From NCBI GenBank assembly GCA_045648165.1, contig JAZRNL010000012.1:1-64000 (forward strand): a stretch of DNA of 64,000 nucleotides. The letters are read 5' to 3'. The position numbers and the translations under genes are program-made. Positions 42,642 through 52,112 of the stretch are shown one piece after another (the first letter of the stretch is position 1; every line of letters begins with the position of its first letter). The notes under the pieces were generated by a model. That model was not told the DNA's origin. It did not search any database and saw only the letters and a program-made list of their open reading frames with translations. Source of the stretch: RGIG9115 sp045648165. GTDB lineage: Bacteria > Bacillota > Clostridia > UBA1381.

Positions 42642-43547
42642 ATGAAAAATCAAAGCTTTAAATCCGGTTTTGTTGCAATAGTGGGGATGCCGAATGTAGG
42701 TAAATCCTCTTTGCTAAATAGCATAGTTGGGCAAAAAATTGCAATAATATCAGACAAGCCCCAAACAACAAGAAATAAAATTCTTGCAATTCATACAACA
42801 GATGAAGAGCAGATAATTTTTACCGACACGCCCGGAATTCACACTCCTCACAATAAGCTTGGAGAGTTTATGGTAAGTGAAGCGAAGCAATCAATTAATG
42901 ATACTGATATAGTGGTGTTTATGGTTGATGCAACTCGCAAAATTCAGGAAATGGAAAGAAAAATTGCTTCTGATATCGGGAAATCAGGAATACCATGTAT
43001 TCTTGTTATAAACAAAATTGACCTTATGCAAAAGGAAAATCTTCTGCCCCTTATTGCAGATTATAGCAGTCTGGCAGATTTTGATGCAGTTGTTCCTATC
43101 AGCGCTAAAAATAACGACGGTGTTGATTTGCTCCTTGAGGATATTCGGGACTACTTGACGGAAGGCCCTAAATTCTATTATGATGATATGATAACAGACC
43201 AACCAGAAAAGCAGATTGCCGCAGAGATTATAAGGGAAAAGCTCCTGTGGTGTCTTGATAAAGAGGTGCCTCACGGAATCGCAATTGAAATTGAAAAGAT
43301 GCAGGAGAAGAAGAACATTACTGCAATAAATGCAGTGATTTACTGCGAGAAGGCATCTCATAAAGGTATAGTAATCGGCAAAAACGGTGATATGCTCAAA
43401 AAGGTTGGCTCTATGGCAAGAGGCGACATAGAAAAGATGATAGACAAAAAAGTTTACCTGGAGCTATGGGTAAGAGTTAAAAATGATTGGCGTAACAGTA
43501 ATTTTCTTATGAAAAATTTTGGATTTACAAGTGGTGATGAATTTTGA
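42642..43547 (+). CDS. era: GTPase Era
   Basis: Era is an essential GTPase for 30S subunit assembly. All G motifs are present in 301 residues: GMPNVGKSS (15-23), QTTRN, DTPGIHTPHNKLG, NKIDL and a SAKN motif. The C-terminal KH domain has KGIVIGKNGDMLKKVGSMAR, which binds the 3' end of 16S rRNA. GGAGG precedes ATG. The stop overlaps the TTG start of ispG. Confidence 0.98.
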   Translation: MKNQSFKSGFVAIVGMPNVGKSSLLNSIVGQKIAIISDKPQTTRNKILAIHTTDEEQIIFTDTPGIHTPHNKLGEFMVSEAKQSINDTDIVVFMVDATRKIQEMERKIASDIGKSGIPCILVINKIDLMQKENLLPLIADYSSLADFDAVVPISAKNNDGVDLLLEDIRDYLTEGPKFYYDDMITDQPEKQIAAEIIREKLLWCLDKEVPHGIAIEIEKMQEKKNITAINAVIYCEKASHKGIVIGKNGDMLKKVGSMARGDIEKMIDKKVYLELWVRVKNDWRNSNFLMKNFGFTSGDEF

Positions 43548-44596
43548 TTAAGCGTGAAAAACTCAAAAGAGTTGTAAATATAGGCGGAGTTAAAATTGGT
43601 GGAAATGAACCCGTTGCAATTCAGTCTATGACAAACACGGATACGCGTGATGTTGGGAGAACGGTTGGTCAGATAAAACGTCTTGAGGATGCCGGCTGTG
43701 AGATTATTCGATGTGCCGTTCCCGACAGTGCGGCGGCGGAGGCTATGGGTGAAATCCGTAAAAGAATTAATATACCCCTTGTTGCGGATATCCACTTTGA
43801 TTATAAGCTTGCACTTCGGTGTATGGCACTTGGAGTAAACAAAATCCGGATAAACCCAGGTAACATCGGAAGTCGCGACAGGGTAAAAGAAGTGGTTGAA
43901 TGTGCTTCGTATTACGGAGTGCCACTTAGAATTGGTGTAAACGGTGGATCCCTTGAAAAGGATATTCTTGACAAATATAAGCATCCCGTTGCAGAGGCGC
44001 TTGTGGAGAGCGCTTTCAGGCATGTAGAAATATTGGAAAGCCTTGGGTTTAACGATACCGTTGTATCAATCAAGGTATCCGACGTCCCTGAAATGATGAA
44101 GGCATATGAGCTTTTTCATAGCAGGTCCGACTTGCCCCTTCACGTTGGGGTTACCGAGGCCGGGACTGCTAAAATGGGTATAATAAAATCAGCAATTGGA
44201 ATAGGCGGCTTGCTTGCTCGCGGTATAGGCGATACGTTGCGTGTTTCCCTTACAGCAGACCCCGTAAGCGAAATATATGGGGCAAAGGATTTGCTCCGTG
44301 TTCTTGGACTTCGCGGAGGAGCAGAGCTTGTTTCCTGCCCTACCTGCGGTAGGACGCAAATTGATTTAATAACGATCGCATCCGAGGTCGAAAAGAGGAT
44401 TGATAAGCTCAATAAAAATATTAAGGTTGCGGTGATGGGATGCGTTGTTAACGGGCCGGGCGAAGCAAGGGATGCTGATGTGGGCATTGCAGGAGGAAAG
44501 GGAGAAGGTCTTATTTTCAGAAAAGGCGAAATTATCCGTAAAGTTCCGGAAGCTGAGCTTGTTAATGAACTTATGAAGGAAATAGAATTACTGTAA
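43544..44596 (+). CDS. ispG: 4-hydroxy-3-methylbut-2-enyl diphosphate synthase (IspG)
   Basis: IspG is the iron-sulfur reductase of the MEP isoprenoid pathway. The 350-residue protein starts with RVVNIGGVKIGGNEPVAIQS and has KIRINPGNIG, and a C-terminal 4Fe-4S site made by SCPTCGR and the Cys in MGCVVNGPGEA. The start is TTG at 43544, overlapping the era stop by four bases; coupling to era is likely. In many clostridia ispG follows dxr and rseP, so its place here between era and aroQ is a lineage feature. Confidence 0.97.
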   Translation: MIKREKLKRVVNIGGVKIGGNEPVAIQSMTNTDTRDVGRTVGQIKRLEDAGCEIIRCAVPDSAAAEAMGEIRKRINIPLVADIHFDYKLALRCMALGVNKIRINPGNIGSRDRVKEVVECASYYGVPLRIGVNGGSLEKDILDKYKHPVAEALVESAFRHVEILESLGFNDTVVSIKVSDVPEMMKAYELFHSRSDLPLHVGVTEAGTAKMGIIKSAIGIGGLLARGIGDTLRVSLTADPVSEIYGAKDLLRVLGLRGGAELVSCPTCGRTQIDLITIASEVEKRIDKLNKNIKVAVMGCVVNGPGEARDADVGIAGGKGEGLIFRKGEIIRKVPEAELVNELMKEIELL

Positions 44597-44610
44597 GGGA
44601 TGATATTTAT

Positions 44611-45039
44611 ATGAAATTGTTGGTAATAAATGGAGTTAATCTCAATATGCTTGGAGTTCGGGAACCCGGGGTGTACGGAACCGAAAGCCTTGAGGCACTT
44701 GAAAACAAGATAAAAATTTGGGCTGAAGAATTAAGTGTTGAGGCAGATTGCTATCAGAGTAATTTTGAGGGTGAAATTGTAGAAAAAATTCATTCAGCAA
44801 TGGGAGTGTATGATGGTGTAATTATAAATCCCGGCGCATTTACTCATTACTCATATGCAATTCACGATGCTATTAAATCTGTAAATGTCCCATTTGTTGA
44901 GATACATATTTCAAATATCCATAAAAGGGAAGAATTTCGCCACAAATCGGTAACAGCACCCGCCTGTGAGGGTCAGATATGCGGTTTCGGATTTGAAGGT
45001 TATAAAATGGCAATACGCTGGTTTGCAAACAAAAAATAA
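44611..45039 (+). CDS. aroQ: Type II 3-dehydroquinate dehydratase
   Basis: This shikimate-pathway enzyme dehydrates 3-dehydroquinate. The 142-residue sequence shows NGVNLNMLG (7-15), the active-site Tyr22 in GVYG, INPGAFTHYSYAIHDA, VEIHISNIHKREEFRHKS with the catalytic His, and a C-terminal CGFGFEGYKMA. All key residues are intact. It is the last gene of the era-ispG-aroQ run and ends at a terminator. Confidence 0.97.
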   Translation: MKLLVINGVNLNMLGVREPGVYGTESLEALENKIKIWAEELSVEADCYQSNFEGEIVEKIHSAMGVYDGVIINPGAFTHYSYAIHDAIKSVNVPFVEIHISNIHKREEFRHKSVTAPACEGQICGFGFEGYKMAIRWFANKK

Positions 45040-45046
45040 AAAAATT

Positions 45047-45095
45047 GACTTTTCAGTAATGCTTTATATGCTATTCTTGAAAAGTCGTTTTTTTT
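45047..45095 (+). terminator. Terminator after aroQ
   Basis: GACTTTTCA (45047-45055) pairs with TGAAAAGTC (45078-45086) around a 22-nt loop, followed by GTTTTTTTT. Confidence 0.75.
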
Positions 45096-45230
45096 ATGAT
45101 TAAAAATCTTATTACATATCTCGACAAGTATATGTATAAAAATGCAACAATTTTGTCGGGACAAGGAACATATTGGAATTATTTGTTAAAAACCCACAAA
45201 AAAATGCCTGTTTTTTATCTAACAATAGTA

Positions 45231-45259
45231 TTTACTAACAATAAAATTTGTGATATAAT
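45231..45259 (+). promoter_or_regulatory. glgBCD promoter
   Basis: TTTACT (45231-45236), 17-nt spacer, TATAAT (45254-45259); leader of about 70 nt before glgB. Confidence 0.65.
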
Positions 45260-45333
45260 AAAATCAAATAGAAGATTTAATATGCAAATGCATTTTTGTT
45301 ATAATTTTGTTTGCTAAAACAGGGGGTTGGAGA

Positions 45334-47229
45334 ATGTCAGACGGTGGTAATAAATATATTTCCGATTATCAGATATATTTATTCAATACAGGTGCGAATT
45401 TCCAGGCATATAAAATGTTTGGAACTCATCGGATAACGTGTGGTAAAAATGTTCGATGGTCTTTTTCAGTATGGGCACCTGAAGCGGTAGAGGTAAGCGT
45501 TATAGGTCAGTTCAATAATTGGAGCGACGATGGGTATAAACTTACAAAAATCCACGATACAGGCATATGGAGCGGAACTTTTGAAAATGTTAAAGAGCTT
45601 CAGCTATATAAATATCGCATCACTGCATCAGATGGCAATGTATATGACAGGTCAGATCCGTACGCAGTAAGATGCGAGCTAAGACCTGGAACTGCCTCTT
45701 GTGTTTGTGAGTGCTCGGAATATAACTGGACCGACGCCGTATTTATATCGCATAGAAAAGACAAGGTTCCCTACAGGGAGCCTATGAATATTTATGAGGT
45801 TCATGCAGGTAGTTGGAAAACTCATAGTGACGGAAGCTTTTATTCTTATCGTGAACTTGCAGATAAGCTTGTTCCTTATGTTAAGGATATGAGCTACACT
45901 CATATAGAGCTTATGCCTGTTATGGAATATCCCTTTGATGGTTCCTGGGGATATCAGGTAACCGGTTATTTTGCACCAACATCCCGTTACGGCTCTCCTG
46001 ATGATTTGAAGTATTTTGTGAATAAATGTCACGAAAATGGAATATATGTAATTATGGATTGGGTACCTGCGCATTTTCCGCGTGATGCTCACGGTCTCCG
46101 CATTTTTGATGGCAAGCCTCTTTATGAATATGCCGATCCCAGAATGGGCGAGCATAAGGATTGGGGTACTATGGTATTCGACTACGGACGGGACGGTGTT
46201 GTTTCATTCCTTCTGTCCTCTGCATATTACTGGGCATCGGAGTTTCATTTTGATGGGCTTCGTGTTGATGCAGTATCCAGTATGCTCTATAGAAACTATT
46301 CCCGTAACGACGGGGAGTGGATAGCTAATAAATATGGCGGAACAGAGAATCTGGAAGCAATTGAGTTTTTTAAAAAGCTCAATTCCTATATGGAGTCTGA
46401 GTTCCCGGGATTTCTGATGATTGCCGAGGAGTCCACCGCATGGCCGAAGGTTACCCATGCTACCGAAGATGATGGATTGGGCTTCAGCTTCAAGTGGAAT
46501 ATGGGTTGGATGAATGATAGCTTAAGATATATTTCAATGGACCCATATTTCAGAAAGGATAATCATTCATTGCTTACGTTTCTTATGATGTATGCATACT
46601 CTGAAAAATATATCCTGCCGCTGTCTCACGACGAAGTGGTTCACGGCAAAAAATCAATGCTTGATAAGTTTTTCGGAAATATGGAGGACAAGTATCATGC
46701 ATACAGGGCATTTCTTGCTTATTATATGACTATTCCCGGCAAAAAACTTATGTTTATGGGCGGAGAGTTCGGTCAGATGCTTGAATGGAGATATGATGAG
46801 GGGCTTGAGTGGAATATTCTTGAGTTGGAGCAGAATAAAAAACTTAAGACGTATGTTAAGGAACTCAATAAATTTTATAAAGAAAACAGAGCACTCTGGG
46901 AGTGTGACGATAGCTGGGACGGTTTTAAGTGGATAAACTACTCCGATAACGAAAATTCAGTCATATCCTATACGCGAATGGGTAAAAATCCTGACGACAA
47001 TGTGATAGTCGTATCTAACTTTACTCCTGTTGACAGGCAGGTTTATAAAATCGGTGTGCCTGAAGGCGGGACGTATGAGGTTGTTTTCTCTTCCGACAGT
47101 AAGCGCTTCGGCGGAAATCTTTTGAGACGTCAAAAGTACAAAGCAGTGGCGGAGCCTTATTCAGATATGTCTCATACAATTATTATCGGAATAACAGGGA
47201 ATACTACAGTGTTTATAAAAAAATCGTAA
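45334..47229 (+). CDS. glgB: 1,4-alpha-glucan branching enzyme
   Basis: GlgB introduces alpha-1,6 branches into glycogen. The 631-residue protein has an N-terminal CBM48 domain (VRWSFSVWAPEAVEVSVIG near 40) and a GH13 domain. Motifs: YEVHAGSWK, MEYPFDGSWGYQVTGYFAP, DWVPAHFP, FDGLRVDAVSSMLY (nucleophile Asp), MIAEEST (acid Glu) and LSHDEVVHGKKSM. ATG 45334 is preceded by a GGGGG tract 7 nt away; an in-frame TTG 27 bases upstream is possible but less likely. First gene of the glgB-glgC-glgD operon. Confidence 0.96.
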   Translation: MSDGGNKYISDYQIYLFNTGANFQAYKMFGTHRITCGKNVRWSFSVWAPEAVEVSVIGQFNNWSDDGYKLTKIHDTGIWSGTFENVKELQLYKYRITASDGNVYDRSDPYAVRCELRPGTASCVCECSEYNWTDAVFISHRKDKVPYREPMNIYEVHAGSWKTHSDGSFYSYRELADKLVPYVKDMSYTHIELMPVMEYPFDGSWGYQVTGYFAPTSRYGSPDDLKYFVNKCHENGIYVIMDWVPAHFPRDAHGLRIFDGKPLYEYADPRMGEHKDWGTMVFDYGRDGVVSFLLSSAYYWASEFHFDGLRVDAVSSMLYRNYSRNDGEWIANKYGGTENLEAIEFFKKLNSYMESEFPGFLMIAEESTAWPKVTHATEDDGLGFSFKWNMGWMNDSLRYISMDPYFRKDNHSLLTFLMMYAYSEKYILPLSHDEVVHGKKSMLDKFFGNMEDKYHAYRAFLAYYMTIPGKKLMFMGGEFGQMLEWRYDEGLEWNILELEQNKKLKTYVKELNKFYKENRALWECDDSWDGFKWINYSDNENSVISYTRMGKNPDDNVIVVSNFTPVDRQVYKIGVPEGGTYEVVFSSDSKRFGGNLLRRQKYKAVAEPYSDMSHTIIIGITGNTTVFIKKS

Positions 47230-47256
47230 GTCCTGTGCAGAAAGGAAGGATAATAA

Positions 47257-48465
47257 ATGAAATCAAAAAAATGTGTGGCGATGATACTTGCCGGAGGTCA
47301 GGGAAGCCGACTTGGTGCACTGACAAAAAAAGAGGCAAAGCCGGCGGTGCCTTTTGGAGGAAAGTACAGAATTATTGATTTCCCTCTGTCTAACTGTGTT
47401 CACTCGGGAATTGACACGGTTGGTGTGCTTACTCAGTATCAGCCGTTGGAGTTGAATACTTATATTGGTAATGGTATACCTTGGGATTTAAACCGTAATG
47501 ATGGCGGTGTTTTTGTGTTGCCCCCTTATCAGAGTGCAACTGCGGGTGAATGGTATAAAGGAACTGCCAATGCGATTTATCAGAACCTAACCTTTCTTGA
47601 GAACTTTAAACCTAAAAATGTGCTTATACTTTCAGGTGACCACATTTATAAAATGGACTATGCTAAAATGCTTAAGGCCCATAAAAAAACGGAAGCAGCG
47701 GTTACAATTGCAGTTATGCCTGTTCCTTGGGAAGAAGCCGGCAGATTTGGTATAATGAATGTTGACGAAAACGGTTACATAACCGAGTTCGAGGAAAAGC
47801 CCAAGGAGCCAAAGAGCAACCTTGCATCTATGGGTATTTATATTTTCAATTACGAAAAGCTAAGGAAGTATCTTATAGAAGATGAAGCCGATCCGGAATC
47901 TGCAAACGATTTTGGAAAAAATATCATTCCCGCAATGCTTGGAGCGGGCGAAAAGATGGTAAGTTTCCGATTTGAGGGATATTGGAAAGACGTGGGTACT
48001 GTTCAAAGCTTGTGGGAAGCTAATATGGACCTTATCGATACACCTCCTAAGTTCGATGTTTACGGTCGTGAATGGAATATATATTCAAGAAACCAAACAA
48101 GAGCGCCTCATTATATAGCTCCCGGAACAAAAATAAAAAACAGTTCTGTTGGTAATGGCTGTAATATAAGCGGAAATATTGACCACAGTGTTATTTTTGA
48201 AAATGTAAAGGTTGGAAAGAATTCAAATATTACCGACTCGGTTATTATGCACGGGGTTGTAATCGGAGATAACGTAAACGTTTCTAAATGTGTAATCGGT
48301 CCGGGAGCAGTTATTAAAGATGGTGCAATTCTGGGAAGCAAGGCCCCTGATGCGGATAAGAGTTCACTGTCGCCGATGTGTACTCACGATATAGTGCTCC
48401 TTGAAGACGGCGTAGTTATTGAAGAAAACAAAGTTATAGCTTGCGGCTCTATGATAGAGGCGTGA
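47257..48465 (+). CDS. glgC: Glucose-1-phosphate adenylyltransferase, catalytic subunit
   Basis: GlgC makes ADP-glucose, the glycogen precursor. The 402-residue protein begins with the nucleotide-binding signature LAGGQGSRLGALTKKEAKPAVPF-like (positions about 11-33, Lys-rich loop intact) and has YRIIDFPLSNC, LSGDHIYKMDY, FEEKP and YWKDVGT; the C-terminal third is a left-handed beta-helix with hexapeptide repeats. It pairs with GlgD as in other Firmicutes. Confidence 0.97.
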   Translation: MKSKKCVAMILAGGQGSRLGALTKKEAKPAVPFGGKYRIIDFPLSNCVHSGIDTVGVLTQYQPLELNTYIGNGIPWDLNRNDGGVFVLPPYQSATAGEWYKGTANAIYQNLTFLENFKPKNVLILSGDHIYKMDYAKMLKAHKKTEAAVTIAVMPVPWEEAGRFGIMNVDENGYITEFEEKPKEPKSNLASMGIYIFNYEKLRKYLIEDEADPESANDFGKNIIPAMLGAGEKMVSFRFEGYWKDVGTVQSLWEANMDLIDTPPKFDVYGREWNIYSRNQTRAPHYIAPGTKIKNSSVGNGCNISGNIDHSVIFENVKVGKNSNITDSVIMHGVVIGDNVNVSKCVIGPGAVIKDGAILGSKAPDADKSSLSPMCTHDIVLLEDGVVIEENKVIACGSMIEA

Positions 48466-48486
48466 ACGGGAAGGTTGGTGTAAAAA

Positions 48487-49602
48487 ATGATTGATGCAAG
48501 AGGAATTATTCTTTCCGGCGATAAAAAAATCTCACCGGTGACCGACATCCGTTCGATTGCCGCGTTGCCTATTGCCGGGAGTTACAGACTTATAGATTTT
48601 ATTCTTTCCAATATGGCAAATGCGGGTATCAGGAATGTAGGCGTTGTAACTACTTCAAATTATACTTCGTTGATGGACCACATCAAGTCGGGAAAGCCCT
48701 GGGATCTTGACCGAAAATCGGGCGGTCTTACAATTCTTCCGCCTAATATGCAAAGGGCAAGATACGGTACCCTGAGAGGCGATATAGATATGCTTGAGGG
48801 TGTGTATGATTATATTTCAATGGCAAAGGAAACATATGTAATTCTGTCACTTGGAACAAGCCTTTATAATATTAATTTCGAAGAGGTTCTTGATGAACAT
48901 ATCGAAAAACAGGCTGATATTACAGTGATTTATAAAAAGATGCCTGAGCTAAGTGACAGTGAGCTTTCAAGATTTACCCTCATTGATATGGACGAAGAGG
49001 GAAGAGTCAATGATATAGAAATCGAACCCTATTATCCCAAAACTTCAAATACAGGCCTCGATGTATATGTTATGGAAAGAGCGCTTCTTTGCAGCATTCT
49101 GGATGAATGCATTGCAAGGGGTGAGCACGACCTTATGAAAGACGCGGTTATTAAAAAGCTTTCGGCTCTCCGTGTGTTCGGATATGAATACACAGGCTAC
49201 ACCGATAAAATAGACTCTCTTAAGGCATATTTCAGAAATAATATGGTATTTCTCGATCACGATATTAAAGACGAGCTTTTCAATCCGGAAAATCCTATTT
49301 ATACCAAGAGTAAAGATAGAGCTCCCACTAAGTATGGAGAAGATGCTCTCGTTGAAAATTCACTCATAGGCGATGGTTGTATTATTGAGGGAACTGTAAT
49401 CAATTCAGTGCTTTCAAGAGGTGTAAAGGTAGCAAAAGGCGCAATTGTGAAGAATTCAATCATTATGCAGGATTCTGTCATTAATGAAAATGTATCTCTC
49501 GATTATGTAATTTTTGATAAAGAAGTAAACGTTACTGCCGGAAGAAGACTTCTCGGTCAGGATAGCTATCCGCTGGCGATAGAAAAAGGCGGTAGGATTT
49601 GA
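48487..49602 (+). CDS. glgD: Glucose-1-phosphate adenylyltransferase, regulatory subunit
   Basis: GlgD is the non-catalytic partner that raises activity of GlgC in Firmicutes. The 371 residues share the GlgC fold (IAGSYRLIDFILSNMANAGIRNVGV near residue 28, and the C-terminal beta-helix), but the N-terminal GGxGxRL loop is replaced by LSGDKKISPV, so nucleotide catalysis is lost. It follows glgC by 21 nt and the operon ends at a strong terminator. glgA and glgP are not in the window. Confidence 0.95.
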   Translation: MIDARGIILSGDKKISPVTDIRSIAALPIAGSYRLIDFILSNMANAGIRNVGVVTTSNYTSLMDHIKSGKPWDLDRKSGGLTILPPNMQRARYGTLRGDIDMLEGVYDYISMAKETYVILSLGTSLYNINFEEVLDEHIEKQADITVIYKKMPELSDSELSRFTLIDMDEEGRVNDIEIEPYYPKTSNTGLDVYVMERALLCSILDECIARGEHDLMKDAVIKKLSALRVFGYEYTGYTDKIDSLKAYFRNNMVFLDHDIKDELFNPENPIYTKSKDRAPTKYGEDALVENSLIGDGCIIEGTVINSVLSRGVKVAKGAIVKNSIIMQDSVINENVSLDYVIFDKEVNVTAGRRLLGQDSYPLAIEKGGRI

Positions 49603-49618
49603 TAAAAAACAAACAAAA

Positions 49619-49656
49619 GCCCGTTACTCTCTTTTTATGAGTAGCGGGTATTTTGT
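49619..49656 (+). terminator. Terminator of glgBCD
   Basis: CCCGTTACTC pairs with GAGTAGCGGG around a TCTTTTTAT loop, followed by TATTTTG. Confidence 0.88.
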
Positions 49657-49800
49657 TATGCATCTATTTGTTTGTTTCTTTTTTCTCGAAAAGGAAAAAA
49701 TATAAAATTCGACATTTTATTTCTCTTAAATAGCAAATGTTTGTATACGAATAGCGACCATTTCTCAAACCAAGGCAGCTATTTTTGAAAAAATATTGAG

Positions 49801-50370
49801 TTACACCGAAACACTAACCCAGTAATTATCAATCCTTTCTGATTGAACGTTGGTGTTTTCAAGGCAGTTTTTCAGGTTGCCTCCCGAAATGCCGGTTCCA
49901 TGCATTTTAAGAACTGCCTCTTTTTGAGTCCATAGCATTGTAAATTCGGATGATTTATCAGAGCCTTCCTCAATTTGCTTGAATTCTTCCTCGTTGCAAA
50001 CTCTTTTTGCTACATCAGGATTGTATTTACTAATCTTTTGAATATCAACACCAATCGGTTTATCACACACTCCACAAACAACATATTCTTCTGAATGGCT
50101 GAGGTTAAAATGAACACAGGGGTAATGAGGCAGATATGGTTTTCCATGCTCTGAATAAGCAAATTCTTGTTTTTCAAAGTCAATACCAAAAGTTTTCTTA
50201 ATAACTGCTTTTGCAAGAATTCCACCTACGAGCATATTGTCGGCATTTTGTTTTATCCTTTGCTTTAAAATATGCTCTTGCTTGTTTTTGTGAACAAACT
50301 TAAGTAAAGATTTAAATGTAGCTTCATCAATCGGGCTATTTACTTTTGAAATATAAATTTCAGGTATCAT
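49801..50370 (-). CDS. 4'-phosphopantetheinyl transferase (Sfp-type)
   Basis: The 189-residue enzyme moves phosphopantetheine from CoA to a Ser in carrier proteins. Motifs: HGKPYLPHYPCVHFNLSHS (about 82-100), IGVDIQKI with the metal-binding Asp, and FTMLWTQKEAVLKMHGTGI with the conserved W-x-x-KE. It is shorter than Sfp (about 225), but the core is complete. ATG lies 8 nt after GGAGGTG. No polyketide, peptide synthetase or acyl carrier gene is in the window, so it may serve a distant cluster or replace AcpS. Confidence 0.9.
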   Translation of the reverse strand: MIPEIYISKVNSPIDEATFKSLLKFVHKNKQEHILKQRIKQNADNMLVGGILAKAVIKKTFGIDFEKQEFAYSEHGKPYLPHYPCVHFNLSHSEEYVVCGVCDKPIGVDIQKISKYNPDVAKRVCNEEEFKQIEEGSDKSSEFTMLWTQKEAVLKMHGTGISGGNLKNCLENTNVQSERIDNYWVSVSV

Positions 50371-50482
50371 ATCACACCTCCGGATAACCGAAGATTATTC
50401 ACGCATCCTAAGTATTTATATATTAACTTTTGAGGTTTTGTTAAATTATACATAGTTAATCCTCTTTTCATAAATGTATATA

Positions 50483-50636
50483 AATTAAAAAGGGCATAAC
50501 CTGCGTTTCGGAGTTATCCACTTAAAAATCATATTAGTATATAACACAACGATTATATCACAAAAATTTCCCTTTTTCAATGATTATAAAAAATTTAGGG
50601 CATAATGCATTAAAATTGTAATAGCCCTTTTTAATT
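50483..50636. repeat. 154-bp AT-rich segment bounded by 13-bp inverted repeats
   Basis: AATTAAAAAGGGC (50483-50495) and GCCCTTTTTAATT (50624-50636) are perfect inverted arms. AGGGCATAA also occurs twice inside (50491 and about 50597). No open frame. It could be a miniature inverted-repeat element or chance in AT-rich DNA; the remainder of the 50371-50765 gap holds only the rnf promoter and a weak possible promoter for the transferase. Confidence 0.4.
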
Positions 50637-50675
50637 AAGAACACTTTGATTACTGGCTCTTTTTTGATTTAGGTA

Positions 50676-50704
50676 TTGCAAATTATAACAAAGTATGGTA
50701 TAAT
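50676..50704 (+). promoter_or_regulatory. rnf operon promoter
   Basis: TTGCAA (50676-50681), 17-nt spacer, TATAAT (50699-50704); about 55-nt leader, then AGGAGG before rnfC. Confidence 0.75.
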
Positions 50705-50765
50705 ATTTCAAAAATATATTATGATTTTTGTTAATTTTATCACAATCATAATACAGGAGGTAAAA

Positions 50766-52091
50766 ATGGCTTATACATTTAAAGGCGGTTTGCATATTTC
50801 GGACCATAAAAGCCTTACAAATTCAGTACATACCGTAAAATTACCTGATTATCCGGAGCATATTTTTCCCCTTCAGCAACACATAGGTGCAGCTTTGAAG
50901 CCTTTGGTTTCGGTGGGGGATACCATTAAGGTGGGGCAGAAAATAGCTGATAGCGATGCATTTATGTCAGTACCAGTCCATAGCTCTGTTTCCGGTAAGG
51001 TTACTGCCATAAAGCACAGACTCCATCCCGGCGGAGATAAAATAGATGCGATTTTTGTAGAAAACGATATGGAGTACACCGTTCATGAAAGCGTAAAGCC
51101 AGTTGATGGGTTTGAAAAAATGTCAAAGGATGAGCTCCTTGCAGTAATACGGGAAAAAGGTCTTGTTGGTATGGGCGGTGCCGGATTTCCTACTTTCATA
51201 AAGCTAAATCCTAAACAGAAAATTGATTATCTCATTCTAAACGGTGCAGAATGTGAACCGTATATAACTGCAGACCACAGACGCATGCTTGAAAATCCCG
51301 GAGAGATTATTGAGGGTATTAAGATTTCAATGCAGGTGCTTGGTATAGAAAAGGCATATATCGGTATAGAGGCAAATAAGCCCGATTGCGCAAAGGCTCT
51401 TGCTGAGTTTATAAAGGACGATAGCCGCATAGAGATAAGAATGCTTAAAACCAAATACCCACAGGGTGCAGAAAAACAGCTTATAAGCGCCATTGCAAAG
51501 CGGAGGGTTCCTTCCGGAAAACTTCCCGCAGATGTTGGTGTGGTTGTTATGAATGTTGGGACTGCATATGATATGTGGAATGCATTTGTAAATGGTATGC
51601 CGGTTGTGCGCAGGTTCGTAACAGTAAGTGGCGACTGTGTGAATAAGCCGATGAATTTTGATGCTCCAATAGGTGTGCCTATTGAATTTTTCTTTGAGCA
51701 GGCGGGAGGATTTTCAAAAGACCCCAAAAAGATTATCTGCGGCGGACCTATGATGGGGATAGCTCAATATAACTTGAAGCCTCCTTCAATTAAAACTACA
51801 TCATCAATTCTTGCATTTGAAAACGTTGATGATATATTCAGCAGTGAAACTCCGTGCATAAGATGCGGAAAGTGCGTAGAACATTGTCCCATGCAGCTTA
51901 TGCCCCTTAACATCAACCGTTTTGCTCTTTCAAAGAATTATGAAATGGCAGAAAAATATAATATTCTCGACTGTATTGAGTGCGGTCTTTGCTCATACAT
52001 TTGCCCTTCAAAGCGGAATTTGCTTCATAACATACGTGTTGGCAAGCAGGCAGTTGTTGCAATTAAGCGTTCAAAAGAGCAAAAGAAATAA
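50766..52091 (+). CDS. rnfC: Rnf complex subunit C
   Basis: RnfC is the NADH-dehydrogenase-like subunit of the ferredoxin:NAD+ oxidoreductase that pumps Na+ or H+. The 441-residue protein has the FMN/NADH-binding region GLVGMGGAGFPTFIKL, LILNGAECEPYITADHR, and two 4Fe-4S sites: CIRCGKCVEHCPMQLMP (about 371-387) and CIECGLCSYICPSKRNL. ATG 50766 follows AGGAGG; an upstream in-frame ATG lies in the promoter. First gene of the complete C-D-G-E-A-B set. Confidence 0.98.
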   Translation: MAYTFKGGLHISDHKSLTNSVHTVKLPDYPEHIFPLQQHIGAALKPLVSVGDTIKVGQKIADSDAFMSVPVHSSVSGKVTAIKHRLHPGGDKIDAIFVENDMEYTVHESVKPVDGFEKMSKDELLAVIREKGLVGMGGAGFPTFIKLNPKQKIDYLILNGAECEPYITADHRRMLENPGEIIEGIKISMQVLGIEKAYIGIEANKPDCAKALAEFIKDDSRIEIRMLKTKYPQGAEKQLISAIAKRRVPSGKLPADVGVVVMNVGTAYDMWNAFVNGMPVVRRFVTVSGDCVNKPMNFDAPIGVPIEFFFEQAGGFSKDPKKIICGGPMMGIAQYNLKPPSIKTTSSILAFENVDDIFSSETPCIRCGKCVEHCPMQLMPLNINRFALSKNYEMAEKYNILDCIECGLCSYICPSKRNLLHNIRVGKQAVVAIKRSKEQKK

Positions 52092-52112
52092 TGAAAGGAA
52101 TTGAAAACTTTA

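Noticed and set aside
45096..45317. 73-codon open frame between aroQ and glgB
   Set aside because: No ribosome site, AT-rich composition without protein-like pattern, starts inside the aroQ terminator T-run and contains the glgB promoter.
50514..50522. DnaA-box-like TTATCCACT
   Set aside because: A single site with one mismatch and no cluster, dnaA or dnaN nearby; not evidence of an origin.
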